Below, in pieces: positions 8,997-18,211 of a stretch of 64,000 nucleotides of DNA. The position numbers and the translations under genes were made by a program. Source of the DNA: Myxococcales bacterium (GTDB lineage Bacteria; Myxococcota_A; Bradymonadia; UBA7976; UBA1532). The stretch's first letter is position 1. Every line of letters starts with the position of its first letter. The notes beneath the pieces are model-generated. The model was not told the DNA's origin and ran no database searches. It saw only the letters and a program-made list of their open reading frames with translations. The stretch lies in NCBI GenBank assembly GCA_002731825.1, contig PCCS01000069.1, positions 1-64,000 of the forward strand. The letters run 5' to 3'.

Positions 8997-10901
8997 CTAT
9001 TGAGGCGTCTCGCTGACTGGGGTCTCATTAGCTGTGTCGACCAAAGGCCATTCCATCGGCGCTTTTTCACCGCCTTTTTTCAACGCTTTATAATCGGCTT
9101 TAGAAATCAGAGGAACATTTTTGGGTCGCATGCGCTTATCCCCGAAACGTCGTTTAACTCGGGTCGGTATCCCCCGATTGTACTTGTAGTCGAATTGATA
9201 GACATCCGGATAGAAAACCAGTCCTTTTTCAGGATGAATGTCCGCCGTCATGTATTCAAAGTAGACCGGCAGGTGAGTTTTTAACTCAGCCTGACTGGGC
9301 TTCTTCTTCGCCAGGCGCGCTTTGTATTCGTCCTCATCAATATCGGCAAATCGAGCCAGGAGGTGTTTTGCAAAGTCGAGCGCCTTGTGCACGCGAATAC
9401 ACCCATGGCTGTATGCCCGTCGCGTATACTTGAATAGGCCTCGTTTGTTGGTGTCATGGAGATAGACCATGTTCGTTCGATAGAGCCAGAATTTAACGGC
9501 ACCAAGCGGATTACGAGGCCCAGGCCCAATTCGAATATCCTTGCGTCCATCGAACTCAGCTTCAAGGATTCGAGGCGGGGGCTTCCAGGTCGGGTTCAGA
9601 ATAATGGTTTCCATTCGAGTCGCCAACACGGGTGATTTATTCAGGTACCCCTGAATCCAATCGTCCCGATCATAGTCGAGCTTGGTATTGCCAATAATGA
9701 CTCGATGCCGCCGAGTAATTTCTCGATTTTCCGTCAGAGTGAGTTCAAAAGAAGGGAGGTTGATGCGAACATAGGTCGGCTCTGCTTTCAGGACCAACTG
9801 CGACTCCCTGAGTCTCTGTAATGAGGCGATTAATTTACGGACTCGATTGTTCATTTTCCAGTTCAGCGCTTGGACCGCCGCGTAATCGAGGTGTTCGCGC
9901 TCTCTCAGATTATGCTGGATTTGAAATTCGCGAAGGGCCTGTTTGGTTGCATCGTCTAATTCGCCCTCCGTTGGCCCCTCGTAGAAACCTGCGTATCGCA
10001 GGCGATCTTGGAGGCGCTTGATTTGACTCTTTGTGGGCGGACGTTTCTCGCTAACACGCCGCCAGCGGCGCCATGAAACTTTGGCTGGTACCGTCCGATC
10101 CGTCATCGCTCGATATTGCTTGAGATGGTCCTTGAGTTGGTTGTATTTAGGGGTTTTGGGGATCAGGTCTCTCGTCCCAATTTCGATGTTGTCGAGTATC
10201 GCGACCAAGTATGTCAGTACCTGGTCTTTATACTTCCTCGCCAGTTGATGGGGACTGGTGACAAAATTTGCATTATCTATGCGATTAAATCGATGGATCT
10301 GTATGTACTGAATGAGGAGGTCAGTCAGCCTCAGATCCTGTTGGACCATACCGCTGATATCCGTTGGGGTAATCAAAGCCGGTTCGGGGGCTTTCTTTCG
10401 CTGACGCCACCAACGAAACCCTTTCTTCCTCCCCGCCTTGCTGAGCGCCCAGTGAAATGGGCGCGCATTGATTCCATGTTCGTTGAGGTTGAGTATAATC
10501 TTAAACAGCGCACGGGCTTTCTTATTGGGTTCAAACCCATCGTGAAAGACCATTGAATGGGCCCGGCTGGCGTAGAAGTCTTTTAGGATCGCATGATATT
10601 TAGTGCCCCAGAAGTGTTTGCGCATTTTTGATTTTACGACGGCGATATCAAATTCCGGCTGAGTCGTTTCAGCGACGGCTGGTGTACGCTCCGCACCGTC
10701 GGTTGTCGCTTTACCGACGTTTAACGGGCTTTTTTCGTGCACAGCCGTATTGTCTTTCAGATCAATCGGCGATTGCTTCGGTGTGCCTGCAGTCTTGTTT
10801 ATGGCAGCTTTCGTTTGACTCGCATCGGACCCAGGGTTCCCTTGGGCAACTGAAGGCAAGACGAGGGCCAGTACCCAAAGGGCGGCATTATCCCTAATCA
10901 T
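8997..10901 (-). CDS. L,D-transpeptidase with peptidoglycan-binding domain (YcbB-like)
   Basis: 634 residues with an N-terminal signal (MIRDNAALWVLALVLPSVAQG) and a low-complexity linker to about residue 80. A peptidoglycan-binding type-1 domain lies at about 285-345 (LQDRLRYAGFYEGPTEGELDDATKQALREFQIQHNL). The YkuD catalytic domain follows, with HDTNK and YSHGCIRV; the nucleophile is Cys501. The architecture is that of YcbB/LdtD, which makes 3-3 cross-links in peptidoglycan or anchors proteins to it in the periplasm. The C-terminal extension (about 530-634) contains a Lys/Arg-rich segment. A second, different family member lies at 57803. The Shine-Dalgarno at the ATG is weak. Confidence 0.92.
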   Translation of the reverse strand: MIRDNAALWVLALVLPSVAQGNPGSDASQTKAAINKTAGTPKQSPIDLKDNTAVHEKSPLNVGKATTDGAERTPAVAETTQPEFDIAVVKSKMRKHFWGTKYHAILKDFYASRAHSMVFHDGFEPNKKARALFKIILNLNEHGINARPFHWALSKAGRKKGFRWWRQRKKAPEPALITPTDISGMVQQDLRLTDLLIQYIQIHRFNRIDNANFVTSPHQLARKYKDQVLTYLVAILDNIEIGTRDLIPKTPKYNQLKDHLKQYRAMTDRTVPAKVSWRRWRRVSEKRPPTKSQIKRLQDRLRYAGFYEGPTEGELDDATKQALREFQIQHNLREREHLDYAAVQALNWKMNNRVRKLIASLQRLRESQLVLKAEPTYVRINLPSFELTLTENREITRRHRVIIGNTKLDYDRDDWIQGYLNKSPVLATRMETIILNPTWKPPPRILEAEFDGRKDIRIGPGPRNPLGAVKFWLYRTNMVYLHDTNKRGLFKYTRRAYSHGCIRVHKALDFAKHLLARFADIDEDEYKARLAKKKPSQAELKTHLPVYFEYMTADIHPEKGLVFYPDVYQFDYKYNRGIPTRVKRRFGDKRMRPKNVPLISKADYKALKKGGEKAPMEWPLVDTANETPVSETPQ

Positions 10902-11095
10902 AAGACAACTTAACCATCATTAAATCAGTATGTATGGGCGATAATCGGATCACCCATCTGTCGCCAGTCTAGGTCACTATGGTTCAAGTTGGCAAGTTGT
11001 TGGCCCTTAAAAGTCTATGTATACCATCGGATCCGATGACTCATAGACTGAGCAGAGAGTCGTCGGAGGGGACGGCTCTCGGTCTGTAGGTAAGA

Positions 11096-12895
11096 CTAGA
11101 ACCAGTCAGTCTGCATGTCTAAGCATGTTGTTTCAATGGGCGTCAGGACCCGGGTCCATTGTTCAACGCGGGGTAACTCCCATTCATAGAAATATTGGCA
11201 TGTCTGGACTTTGCCGAGTAAGAAAGAATCGTCGGGACGCGCGGCCAGTCCGGTTTTGGCAACCACCGCTTGTTCAAGCCACATCCAGCCGATCACCACA
11301 TGGCCAAGGGCATTCAAATAGGGCGTGGCATTGCAGAGAAACTTTTCGATTTCTTGGTTCATCGCTGCACCCATCGCGCTCATGGTTGCCTGAGCGACCA
11401 ATTGACACTTGGCATCGAGTGCCTCTGCCCATTGACCTAGACCATCGATTTCTTTGGCTGCTGCCAGTGTTTTTTGAATTTCTGCCATGAGCAGTCTGAG
11501 AGCCGCCCCCTGGCCCATGGTGACTTTACGACCCAGTAAGTCGAGCGCTTGGATACCCGTTGTCCCCTCGACGATGGCATTGAGGCGATTGTCGCGGTAC
11601 AAGCGTTCAACAGGATAGTCTTTTGTATATCCGCAGCCGCCTAGAACTTGCATAGCCGCTCGGTTTGCATCGATGCAATGCTCAGAGACCCATGCTTTCG
11701 CAATCGGCGTCAGCAGGGCCAAGAGAAAATCTAGTTCCCCTGCTTTCTCGTCTTTTGCATCCAGGGCGATTTCATGCCGATCCATCAGTTGCGCACAATA
11801 CAGGACCAGATGGAGGCTGCCTTCAACGTATGCTTTTTGCTGTATCAGCATACGGCGCACGTCGGCGTGTTCAATGATCATGACTTCCGGTTGTGATTGG
11901 TCCCGCTGACCCAGTTTAAAGCCTTGGGGGCGTTCTTGGGCATAGATCAGGCTGTGGCGATAGCCAGCGTATGCACATGAGACGGCGGCCATGCCAGTCC
12001 CGACTCTGGCTTCGTTCATCATGTGGAACATATGGCTCAACCCGGCGTGGGGGATGCCGACCAATCGACCCCGACACGCACCTGTTTCACCAAACGCGAC
12101 GACGCCATTGACGCTGCCCCGGTAGCCCATCTTGTGATTTAAGCCGACAACTTTGACATCATTTCGCTCACCCAGGGAGCCATCTTCATTTACTTCGAAT
12201 TTTGGTACGAGGAACAACGATATGCCCTTCGTCCCGACGGCTGCATCGGGTAAACGAGCGAGGACAAAGTGATAGATATTATCAGAGAGGTCGTGGTCTG
12301 CTCCGGTAATCCACATCTTGTTGCCTGTGATCTGGTACGTGCCGTCTGCCCTCGGTGTCGCTGTCGTTTTCAAATTAGCTAATGATGAACCCGCGTGTGG
12401 CTCCGACAAGCACATGGTTCCAAAGGCTACGCCAGCGACCAAATGAGGCAGATACATCTCCTTGACTGCATCATCCCCGTGATTCATCAACATATTCGCA
12501 GCCGCGATGGTCAGTCCAACATACGTCGACGTCGCAATGTTCGCGGCGTTGAAGTAGAACGTGTAGGCATTTACGATGGTACTTGGCAGTGCGAGTCCGC
12601 CCCACTTTTCTGGAAACGGGCCGGCTGAGAACCCATTCTCGATGAACGCATCCGTGGCTGCTTTTACTGCTTTAGCCACCTTGATCTCTCCATGTTCGAG
12701 GCGAGGCGGATTGCTGTCTTGGTCACACGCATGGGTCTCAAACTTGTCCTCTGCGAGTTTACGGGCCGTTTCTAAAATTGAATCAAAAACCTCTCGGTCG
12801 TGTTGGGCAAACCGTTCTGATTCGCAGAGTGCTTCGGTGCTCAACACATCATACAGAAGGAAATCGAGATCTCTTGGTCTAAAAACGTGCATCAT
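11096..12895 (-). CDS. Long-chain type acyl-CoA dehydrogenase
   Basis: 599 residues, the size of the long ACAD subgroup with a C-terminal extension. It has an N-terminal helical cap (MMHVFRPRDLDFLLYDV), the FAD/substrate motif MCLSEPHAGSSLANLKT, KMWITGADHD, and the catalytic base in IVEGTTGIQ at Glu443. The reaction is alpha,beta-dehydrogenation of acyl-CoA with electrons passed to ETF. Proteins of this size and N-terminus are usually annotated as FadE-like or DMSP-/3-methylmercaptopropionyl-CoA dehydrogenase-like, and the exact substrate cannot be told. No other fatty-acid oxidation gene is adjacent. It may be transcribed alone, with 294 bp upstream before the next gene. Confidence 0.92.
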   Translation of the reverse strand: MMHVFRPRDLDFLLYDVLSTEALCESERFAQHDREVFDSILETARKLAEDKFETHACDQDSNPPRLEHGEIKVAKAVKAATDAFIENGFSAGPFPEKWGGLALPSTIVNAYTFYFNAANIATSTYVGLTIAAANMLMNHGDDAVKEMYLPHLVAGVAFGTMCLSEPHAGSSLANLKTTATPRADGTYQITGNKMWITGADHDLSDNIYHFVLARLPDAAVGTKGISLFLVPKFEVNEDGSLGERNDVKVVGLNHKMGYRGSVNGVVAFGETGACRGRLVGIPHAGLSHMFHMMNEARVGTGMAAVSCAYAGYRHSLIYAQERPQGFKLGQRDQSQPEVMIIEHADVRRMLIQQKAYVEGSLHLVLYCAQLMDRHEIALDAKDEKAGELDFLLALLTPIAKAWVSEHCIDANRAAMQVLGGCGYTKDYPVERLYRDNRLNAIVEGTTGIQALDLLGRKVTMGQGAALRLLMAEIQKTLAAAKEIDGLGQWAEALDAKCQLVAQATMSAMGAAMNQEIEKFLCNATPYLNALGHVVIGWMWLEQAVVAKTGLAARPDDSFLLGKVQTCQYFYEWELPRVEQWTRVLTPIETTCLDMQTDWF

Positions 12896-13189
12896 CGCTA
12901 TCGGCCCCTTATGGTTTCTGTTTTTTCAACTGACGAGCATAAGTGGCAAAGCCATTCACCTCAAGTCAAATTCAACGCCCCTTCGACCCAACGGGTGTTG
13001 GGAGATTTCCAATAGAGTACGCTCGTTTGAATTATCTTGGGAGTGGAGTGAAATGACACTTTGGTTTGTGGCCTTATCTTGACCCAAATACGGCCAGAAA
13101 ATAACTGTGTTGGCTCTGGTAAGACACGCCTAGACGACCATCGGTGGTCCGCTCGTACCCCGGCGGACCCATGTGCTATCGGCCCGCGG
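12896..13189. other. Intergenic region upstream of the acyl-CoA dehydrogenase gene
   Basis: 294 bp between the acyl-CoA dehydrogenase start and the 3' end of the ChaN-like gene, both on the minus strand. It presumably carries the dehydrogenase promoter. No RNA gene or conserved site is recognised. Confidence 0.4.
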
Positions 13190-14194
13190 TCAGTGGTGTC
13201 CTTTGCGTGCTTTCTTTTTGAAACGCCGATTCATTTTTCTCAGTGCTTCTTTGTACTTTTCACATGCATCGATGTCATCGAGCCGTGGGGTAAACCAGAC
13301 AAAGTCGTATCGTTCAGGGGCGTAGTCCTGTGCCCCTTTTTTGGAATCTAAGACCTCGATGAGGCCGATACTAATGTGCGGGTAGTCGATATAGTTGGGC
13401 ATGCCGTAATCTCTACGCACATGTCCATTTCCGGCGATGACGACGCCTTGCGATTGGCGCCGAGCGGTTTCAATTTTCTTGACCATCCATTTGTCTTTGA
13501 AGACTTGGGCTCTCACCATAGCAGTGAGGAGGGCAGGCGACGCATGGCCACAATGTCCGACTCGTATGTCGCGATGGAGTTGCGCTTGCCCAGCTGGCGA
13601 TAATTGAGCCGCATATTGACCGGGCTGACCGATGGGCCGACTGGTGGGTTGACTGGTGGGTTGACTGGTGGGCTGACTGGTTGGCCGCATCATGAGTGCC
13701 CGTAGTCGAGAGCGCTTCGGATGGATGGCCCGGACTGTATGTTGGCCATTGAAAGCGGCTTCGAAAATGGGTTTGTACATCTGAAAGTCGGGCCAGCCGG
13801 ACGTATGCCACTTTGACTTTTTGGCAAGCTCGTTGGCTGATGTTGATGCATCTACAGCCTCGGCCTGGGTCTCGTTTAGCATTTCGAAACCCACGACGGC
13901 TGGCCTTTTCAAGTTTTGGATGAGCCAAGCTTGGATTCGGTGGTGGTCTGGCTGGTCATGGCGTTCCCCGATGAGCACCAACTCCGACTCTTGGACCGTT
14001 GCAGTCAGTTGAGTGATGGACACGAATGTCTGAGACTTTGTCGACCAAATTTTGCCGACCAGTGGATGGTCTTTATGAAGGGAGGTCGTCCAACGATAGG
14101 CCGGCGGTCCAATGCCTGCACCAGGCTCGATGAACAGGGCCGGGCCACATCCCAATAGACTCATCCCCAATGCGATAAACAAGCACCACTTCAT
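13190..14194 (-). CDS. ChaN/Tiki-type lipoprotein with Thr-Ser-Gln-Pro repeats
   Basis: 334 residues from the ATG at 14194; the longer frame to 14476 would overlap the upstream gene and hides the signal, so I reject it. MKWCLFIALGMSLLGC is a lipoprotein signal with lipobox LLGC. The domain starts VLIGERHDQPDHHRIQAWLI, the HxxxxHHR signature of the ChaN/haem-binding-uptake (Tiki/TraB-like) family, and later has VVIAGNGHVRRDYGMPNYI. E. coli-type ChaN proteins bind haem or iron; related folds are metalloproteases. In the middle is an insert of Thr-Ser-Gln-Pro repeats from a 12-bp tandem repeat. The tail is Lys/Arg-rich. It follows the Cys-rich lipoprotein by 64 bp and may share its transcript. 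Confidence 0.82.
   Translation of the reverse strand: MKWCLFIALGMSLLGCGPALFIEPGAGIGPPAYRWTTSLHKDHPLVGKIWSTKSQTFVSITQLTATVQESELVLIGERHDQPDHHRIQAWLIQNLKRPAVVGFEMLNETQAEAVDASTSANELAKKSKWHTSGWPDFQMYKPIFEAAFNGQHTVRAIHPKRSRLRALMMRPTSQPTSQPTSQPTSRPIGQPGQYAAQLSPAGQAQLHRDIRVGHCGHASPALLTAMVRAQVFKDKWMVKKIETARRQSQGVVIAGNGHVRRDYGMPNYIDYPHISIGLIEVLDSKKGAQDYAPERYDFVWFTPRLDDIDACEKYKEALRKMNRRFKKKARKGHH
13639..13686 (-). repeat. 12-bp tandem repeat, four copies
   Basis: Four near-identical 12-bp units (GACTGGTGGGTT-type on the plus strand) encode TSQP x3 then TSRP in the ChaN-like lipoprotein. Because each unit is four codons, copy-number change would keep the frame and only lengthen or shorten the linker. 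Confidence 0.85.
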
Positions 14195-14258
14195 GGCTTT
14201 CTCTACCCTTTCTTGATGTTGTCTCCTAGACTCGCATTTTGCATCATGCGCCGAGCGG

Positions 14259-15566
14259 TCATTGGATAAAACAGCGCCCGTCGCGGCAAACCTGATTGCC
14301 GGCGCATTGTACGAAGTTCTGCCAGTCAAGACATTGGGTTCGCGCATCACGGCTACATTGTTCGATTTGTTGGTCATCTCGGCACCGCGTTTGTCCCACA
14401 AAGTCGCATTGGTTTTCGCATTCAAAAACGCACCCGGCTTGCCGACAGACCCGGCCGCCAAAACACGCTTGCGCATCGCCCCAGATGCGACAAAAATTAT
14501 TGTCTAGCTGGCATTGCCTCTGCTGGTCGCCAACGCATTCCGTCTGACCCGCTGCAATGCACTCATGCTCGCATGGGGGCCGACTGCAGAGACCGTTCAG
14601 ACACACAAAGTTACCTGGACAAGGCGTTGGGTCCTGCCATACACGGCAAGAGTTTATATCGTTAATGCATCGTCTTTGTTGGTCACCGAGGCATTCCGTA
14701 AAGCCGACCACAGGACATTCGTGATTGCAGGGGGGCGCACTGCAGCCTCCATTCAAACACGTTTGCTGCCCCGGGCATTGTAATGGGCCGACCCAGATTC
14801 GACACAGTAAGTCGTCTAAAACACATTGTCGTTGCCTGTCTCCAATGCAGTCTGTAAGGCCCACCACATCACATTCATGAGCGCAATTAGACTGCCCACA
14901 TTCGCCATTCTCGCACGGTCTGTCACCAGGACAGGCCTGTATGTCAGACCAACGGGCGCAATCGGTCATTTGGATACAGACTCGATAACCATCACCAATA
15001 CATTCTTGGGTGCCCACAGCGCATTCATCTTCGCAGGAACACTGTCCCTGTTGGCATTGCCGATTTGAGGGACATGGGACCGGATCTGTCCATGTCGGAC
15101 AAGCCTGATCGCCGCTGACACAGTCTTGTATGAGCTCACCGGCGCATTGCGTATCACCTAAGTCACACGCCATTGCACACGGGTCGCCATTGGCTGATTG
15201 GCATTGACCGTCCAGACACATTTGACCGAGAGGGCAGAGCATAGATGTGCGCCATTCGCCTTGGCCGTCACCGTCGGCGTCTTCGCAGCGTTCGACATCA
15301 GAGTTGGTCCCGCAGCGTTGAGAGCCGATAGCACAGGCAGGAAGGCCATCTGCATCGGCCAGCAGACCACCATCGACAGCCTGACTATCTAAGTCGTTTG
15401 GGTCGATTGTCGGCAGACTGTCGGCCCCGATGAACGATGGATTGACGCTCTGATCGAGACTGATATCCCGCGCCATACTGTTTGTTGAGCTGGCATCGGT
15501 GTCTCCATCTTGACACCCCATAGACACGATGATTAAAGCGACGGATATAAGTTTAAAAAGACGCAT
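14259..15566 (-). CDS. Cysteine-rich tandem-repeat lipoprotein
   Basis: 435 residues from the ATG at 15566 (MRLFKLISVALIIVSMGC, lipobox VSMGC); an upstream in-frame start at 15608 only adds residues before the signal. After an acidic Asp/Ser-rich linker there are about seven repeats of 45-48 residues. Each has a C-x3-C core and blocks such as ECLGDQQRRC, CRVW-DPxPCPG and C-NG-C, which gives eight or so cysteines per unit. Repeats like this are common in surface lipoproteins of myxobacterium-like genomes; they are presumably disulphide-stabilised and no activity is known. It lies between the phosphodiester glycosidase gene (69-bp gap) and the ChaN-like gene, all on the minus strand. Confidence 0.88.
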   Translation of the reverse strand: MRLFKLISVALIIVSMGCQDGDTDASSTNSMARDISLDQSVNPSFIGADSLPTIDPNDLDSQAVDGGLLADADGLPACAIGSQRCGTNSDVERCEDADGDGQGEWRTSMLCPLGQMCLDGQCQSANGDPCAMACDLGDTQCAGELIQDCVSGDQACPTWTDPVPCPSNRQCQQGQCSCEDECAVGTQECIGDGYRVCIQMTDCARWSDIQACPGDRPCENGECGQSNCAHECDVVGLTDCIGDRQRQCVLDDLLCRIWVGPLQCPGQQTCLNGGCSAPPCNHECPVVGFTECLGDQQRRCINDINSCRVWQDPTPCPGNFVCLNGLCSRPPCEHECIAAGQTECVGDQQRQCQLDNNFCRIWGDAQACFGGRVCRQAGCVFECENQCDFVGQTRCRDDQQIEQCSRDARTQCLDWQNFVQCAGNQVCRDGRCFIQ

Positions 15567-15635
15567 TATGGACCCATTGATGGGAGATGGTCTCTGGACG
15601 ATACCCATTTTCTCAACCCAATACTAGGGCGCTCA

Positions 15636-17267
15636 CTATGGCACAAAGACCCCCGTTGCCACGGCCCGCTCTCCCTGGTTGTCCGAAGGGGTATTGACGA
15701 CACCATCCGCCGAGCATCCGCGAATATAAAGCGTCGTTGACCCCCCGCCATCTAGATTCACTGCATCGCGTACATCGAGGGTTTCGACAAGCCAATCCGC
15801 CAGGGCCGGGGTCGATAAGCCCGCGCGGCCTGCAGACCGACCGTCTATGGTGATCAAAAGCACATCACCGTCATCAGCTTGAGCCATTACACTGCGCGGG
15901 TTGCGCGCCCAATCGATCGCTGAATAAACCTGCTCTTCGGGCTGCACCGCTGCTTGGGCAAGTCCATTTTGGGCGAGCATTGGATGCGAGCTGAGACCAA
16001 ATTCAATATCGTTGGGCTGACTGTCATTCGGATACCATGCAAACTCGAGTGCATCTCGCCGCCAGCTGACCCATGGCCTCATCTCAAGAGGAGGGGTTGT
16101 TGGTGCTGACCGGCTGATGACTTGGCCGCCCACGACTAAATCTCCCACCACACTACAGTTGACCCCAAAATAGCCGCCATTTATGCCGATCAACGCGTCA
16201 CCGGCGGCGTCGGAGACGCGCTGGCAACCACGGTGATGTTGGATGACCATCTCAGCCTTGCGATCGCCCGACACACGAACAACGTTCACACTTTGAGATT
16301 CGCCGTCGATCAGACCATCGTATCGACTCCACTCGACGTCATTGCTAATCTGTGACCGCCGCCACGCGTTGCGAATTGAAATGTCAAATTCCAGGGAAAA
16401 GGCGCCGTCTAGGTCGACACCGTCACCATTGGTCCAGGAATCGATGACCAGCCAATAGGTTCCGGCTTGTAAGTCATCGACGACAAGGTCTTCGTGGGCG
16501 CGTGCAAGACATCCCGTCGCCATGCCATTGTCCTGGTCTAAGTGTCGAAGTAGATGGAGGTCGACATCGACGCCATTGCCATCTCGCACGCGCGCAAAAA
16601 AATCAGCTGGCGTCTCCAAGGTGAATTGATAGATCCGTTCGGGCCCGTTCTCAGGTGTGTCCGGCGCGCAGTTATAGCGTTGAAAGCGGCGATCACCATC
16701 GCGGGTGGTGTGTTGGTCTCTAAAGGGGAAAAAAGGGCTTATGATGGGGGCGTCATAGTGACCGGGTGCCCGGTCCACCGACGCATTGGCGCAGAGATTA
16801 TACCCCGTACTCTCAGCCTCGGCAGGGTCGACATCGTTCATGTCAGGTATGTCTACTGGATTCGCATCCGGGTCCTCCATTGGCCCTAGATCGAGGTCTA
16901 AGGGACCCGAATCGACCGGCGGTGGCGGGGCTGAGCTGTCGGAGAACTCCATATTTGCTGGCGGCATGGCATCTCCAATGGCCAAATCGAGTTGCTCAAC
17001 CATGCCGTCATAGGTCTCCTCTACCGACGAGTCCCGACCGGGGCGTTCCAAACTCGAATCGAGGACTCGTGTGCGCATGTCGATGCTCGATGGGGGGGCG
17101 CCATCAGCCATGGACTCACTGGCCGCGTCTTCCGAGGCCATATCCATCAGCTCACCGGCGTCTAGACCAGCACAGCTGATCAGCATGGTCAGCCCGATGC
17201 AGTATGTCAGACCAAATGGGCCCCATATCTGGTCAGTATGTCTGGGTCGATACAATCTAGACTCCAC
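15636..17267 (-). CDS. Phosphodiester glycosidase (NAGPA-domain) lipoprotein
   Basis: 543 residues. A signal ending LTMLISC gives a probable lipid-anchored N-terminus at about Cys32; the n-region is long, so an internal start is possible. An acidic, Ser/Pro-rich linker runs to about residue 150. A bacterial pre-peptidase C-terminal-like beta domain follows at about 195-290 (ERIYQFTLETPADFFARV...AGTYWLVIDSW). The C-terminal phosphodiester glycosidase domain (about 310-543) has INGGYF and the hallmark NLDGGGSTTL. In the family, the human uncovering enzyme removes GlcNAc from a phosphodiester, and bacterial members act on phosphodiester-linked cell-wall sugars such as teichoic or exopolysaccharide units. 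It lies 74 bp below galM on the same strand and may be a late part of that transcript. Confidence 0.88.
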   Translation of the reverse strand: MESRLYRPRHTDQIWGPFGLTYCIGLTMLISCAGLDAGELMDMASEDAASESMADGAPPSSIDMRTRVLDSSLERPGRDSSVEETYDGMVEQLDLAIGDAMPPANMEFSDSSAPPPPVDSGPLDLDLGPMEDPDANPVDIPDMNDVDPAEAESTGYNLCANASVDRAPGHYDAPIISPFFPFRDQHTTRDGDRRFQRYNCAPDTPENGPERIYQFTLETPADFFARVRDGNGVDVDLHLLRHLDQDNGMATGCLARAHEDLVVDDLQAGTYWLVIDSWTNGDGVDLDGAFSLEFDISIRNAWRRSQISNDVEWSRYDGLIDGESQSVNVVRVSGDRKAEMVIQHHRGCQRVSDAAGDALIGINGGYFGVNCSVVGDLVVGGQVISRSAPTTPPLEMRPWVSWRRDALEFAWYPNDSQPNDIEFGLSSHPMLAQNGLAQAAVQPEEQVYSAIDWARNPRSVMAQADDGDVLLITIDGRSAGRAGLSTPALADWLVETLDVRDAVNLDGGGSTTLYIRGCSADGVVNTPSDNQGERAVATGVFVP

Positions 17268-17341
17268 TGCTCGTCGATAACCCCCTTTGATTAGACCACA
17301 AACGCGCGTTCTCTTCGAGGTTCTACTGGCTCAACGATGGT

Positions 17342-18157
17342 CTAGTCAGTGGTCAACGACGTCGGTTCGCTTGGCTCCGTCCATGTCCAGGTCATCGTGT
17401 GGACCACCGGTGAGAGAGGGTCTGCGACATCAAAATCAAACGTGTTGAATGCGTCTGGCGGTGCGGCTTGCGGTTCTATACAGAAGGCGTCGCTTGGCTC
17501 ATCGTAGATCACCCAGTTTGTACACGAACTGCTCAGCTGTAGGCGATACCCATCGCTCCAAGTGACCGACGGGTCTCGAGTAAGCTGTGTAAAGCAATCG
17601 TCAAAAGGACCTTGATTCGGCGTGAGTCGTCTGCCCGTCGGTATCCCACGGTCATCACGTTCATACATCTGGGTTGCTTCAAATTGATAATCGGCCTCAA
17701 TTTTGTTTTCAAGTTTGCGACGAAACCAAGGATGCCAGCCCACGACGACAGGCATCGGTGAATCTGTAGACCGAACGTCGAGGGTCCAAGACAATTGAAT
17801 CTCGCTCAGTTCAATTGTACTCAAAACCCGGCCTCGCCATGGCCAGGCGTCTTGGAGGTCACAGACCATCGTGCGTGGGCCTGTTTGAGTCCATGGTCGA
17901 TTAAAAACCGTTCCGTGAATGGCGTGAGGCGGACTGAGTTTTGGCAATTGGTATTGGCTGTTTTGCCAACTGAATTGGCCATTTGCAACGCGGCCTGCCC
18001 AGGGGACCATTGGATAGCAGCCCCACATCATGTCGCCCTCTCGCTTGGGGACCAGGCGCTCGAGTCCTCCGAGTTTAAACGACGCCATTCGTCCGCCGCT
18101 GGTCAAATCAAAGATGACCTCAGCTTGGCCTGCAGCCAGTAACACCCGATCGCTCAT
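17342..18157 (-). CDS. galM: Aldose 1-epimerase (galactose mutarotase family)
   Basis: 271 residues with the all-beta galactose mutarotase fold: GGRMASFKLGG near the N-terminus, NRPWTQTGP, and VVVGWHPWFRRKL with the conserved His, then CIEPQAAPPDAFN as the acid region. It interconverts beta- and alpha-D-galactose so that GalK can phosphorylate the alpha anomer. It is slightly short and diverged from GalM, and could be a relative such as a glucose-6-phosphate 1-epimerase. Its place as the last gene of the galE-galT-galK run, 54 bp after galK, supports the galactose role. Confidence 0.85.
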   Translation of the reverse strand: MSDRVLLAAGQAEVIFDLTSGGRMASFKLGGLERLVPKREGDMMWGCYPMVPWAGRVANGQFSWQNSQYQLPKLSPPHAIHGTVFNRPWTQTGPRTMVCDLQDAWPWRGRVLSTIELSEIQLSWTLDVRSTDSPMPVVVGWHPWFRRKLENKIEADYQFEATQMYERDDRGIPTGRRLTPNQGPFDDCFTQLTRDPSVTWSDGYRLQLSSSCTNWVIYDEPSDAFCIEPQAAPPDAFNTFDFDVADPLSPVVHTMTWTWTEPSEPTSLTTD

Positions 18158-18211
18158 TGGGCCAGGTCTTCTTGTGCTCGTGCGTGGCAGATGGGCTCAA
18201 AACGTGTGGAC

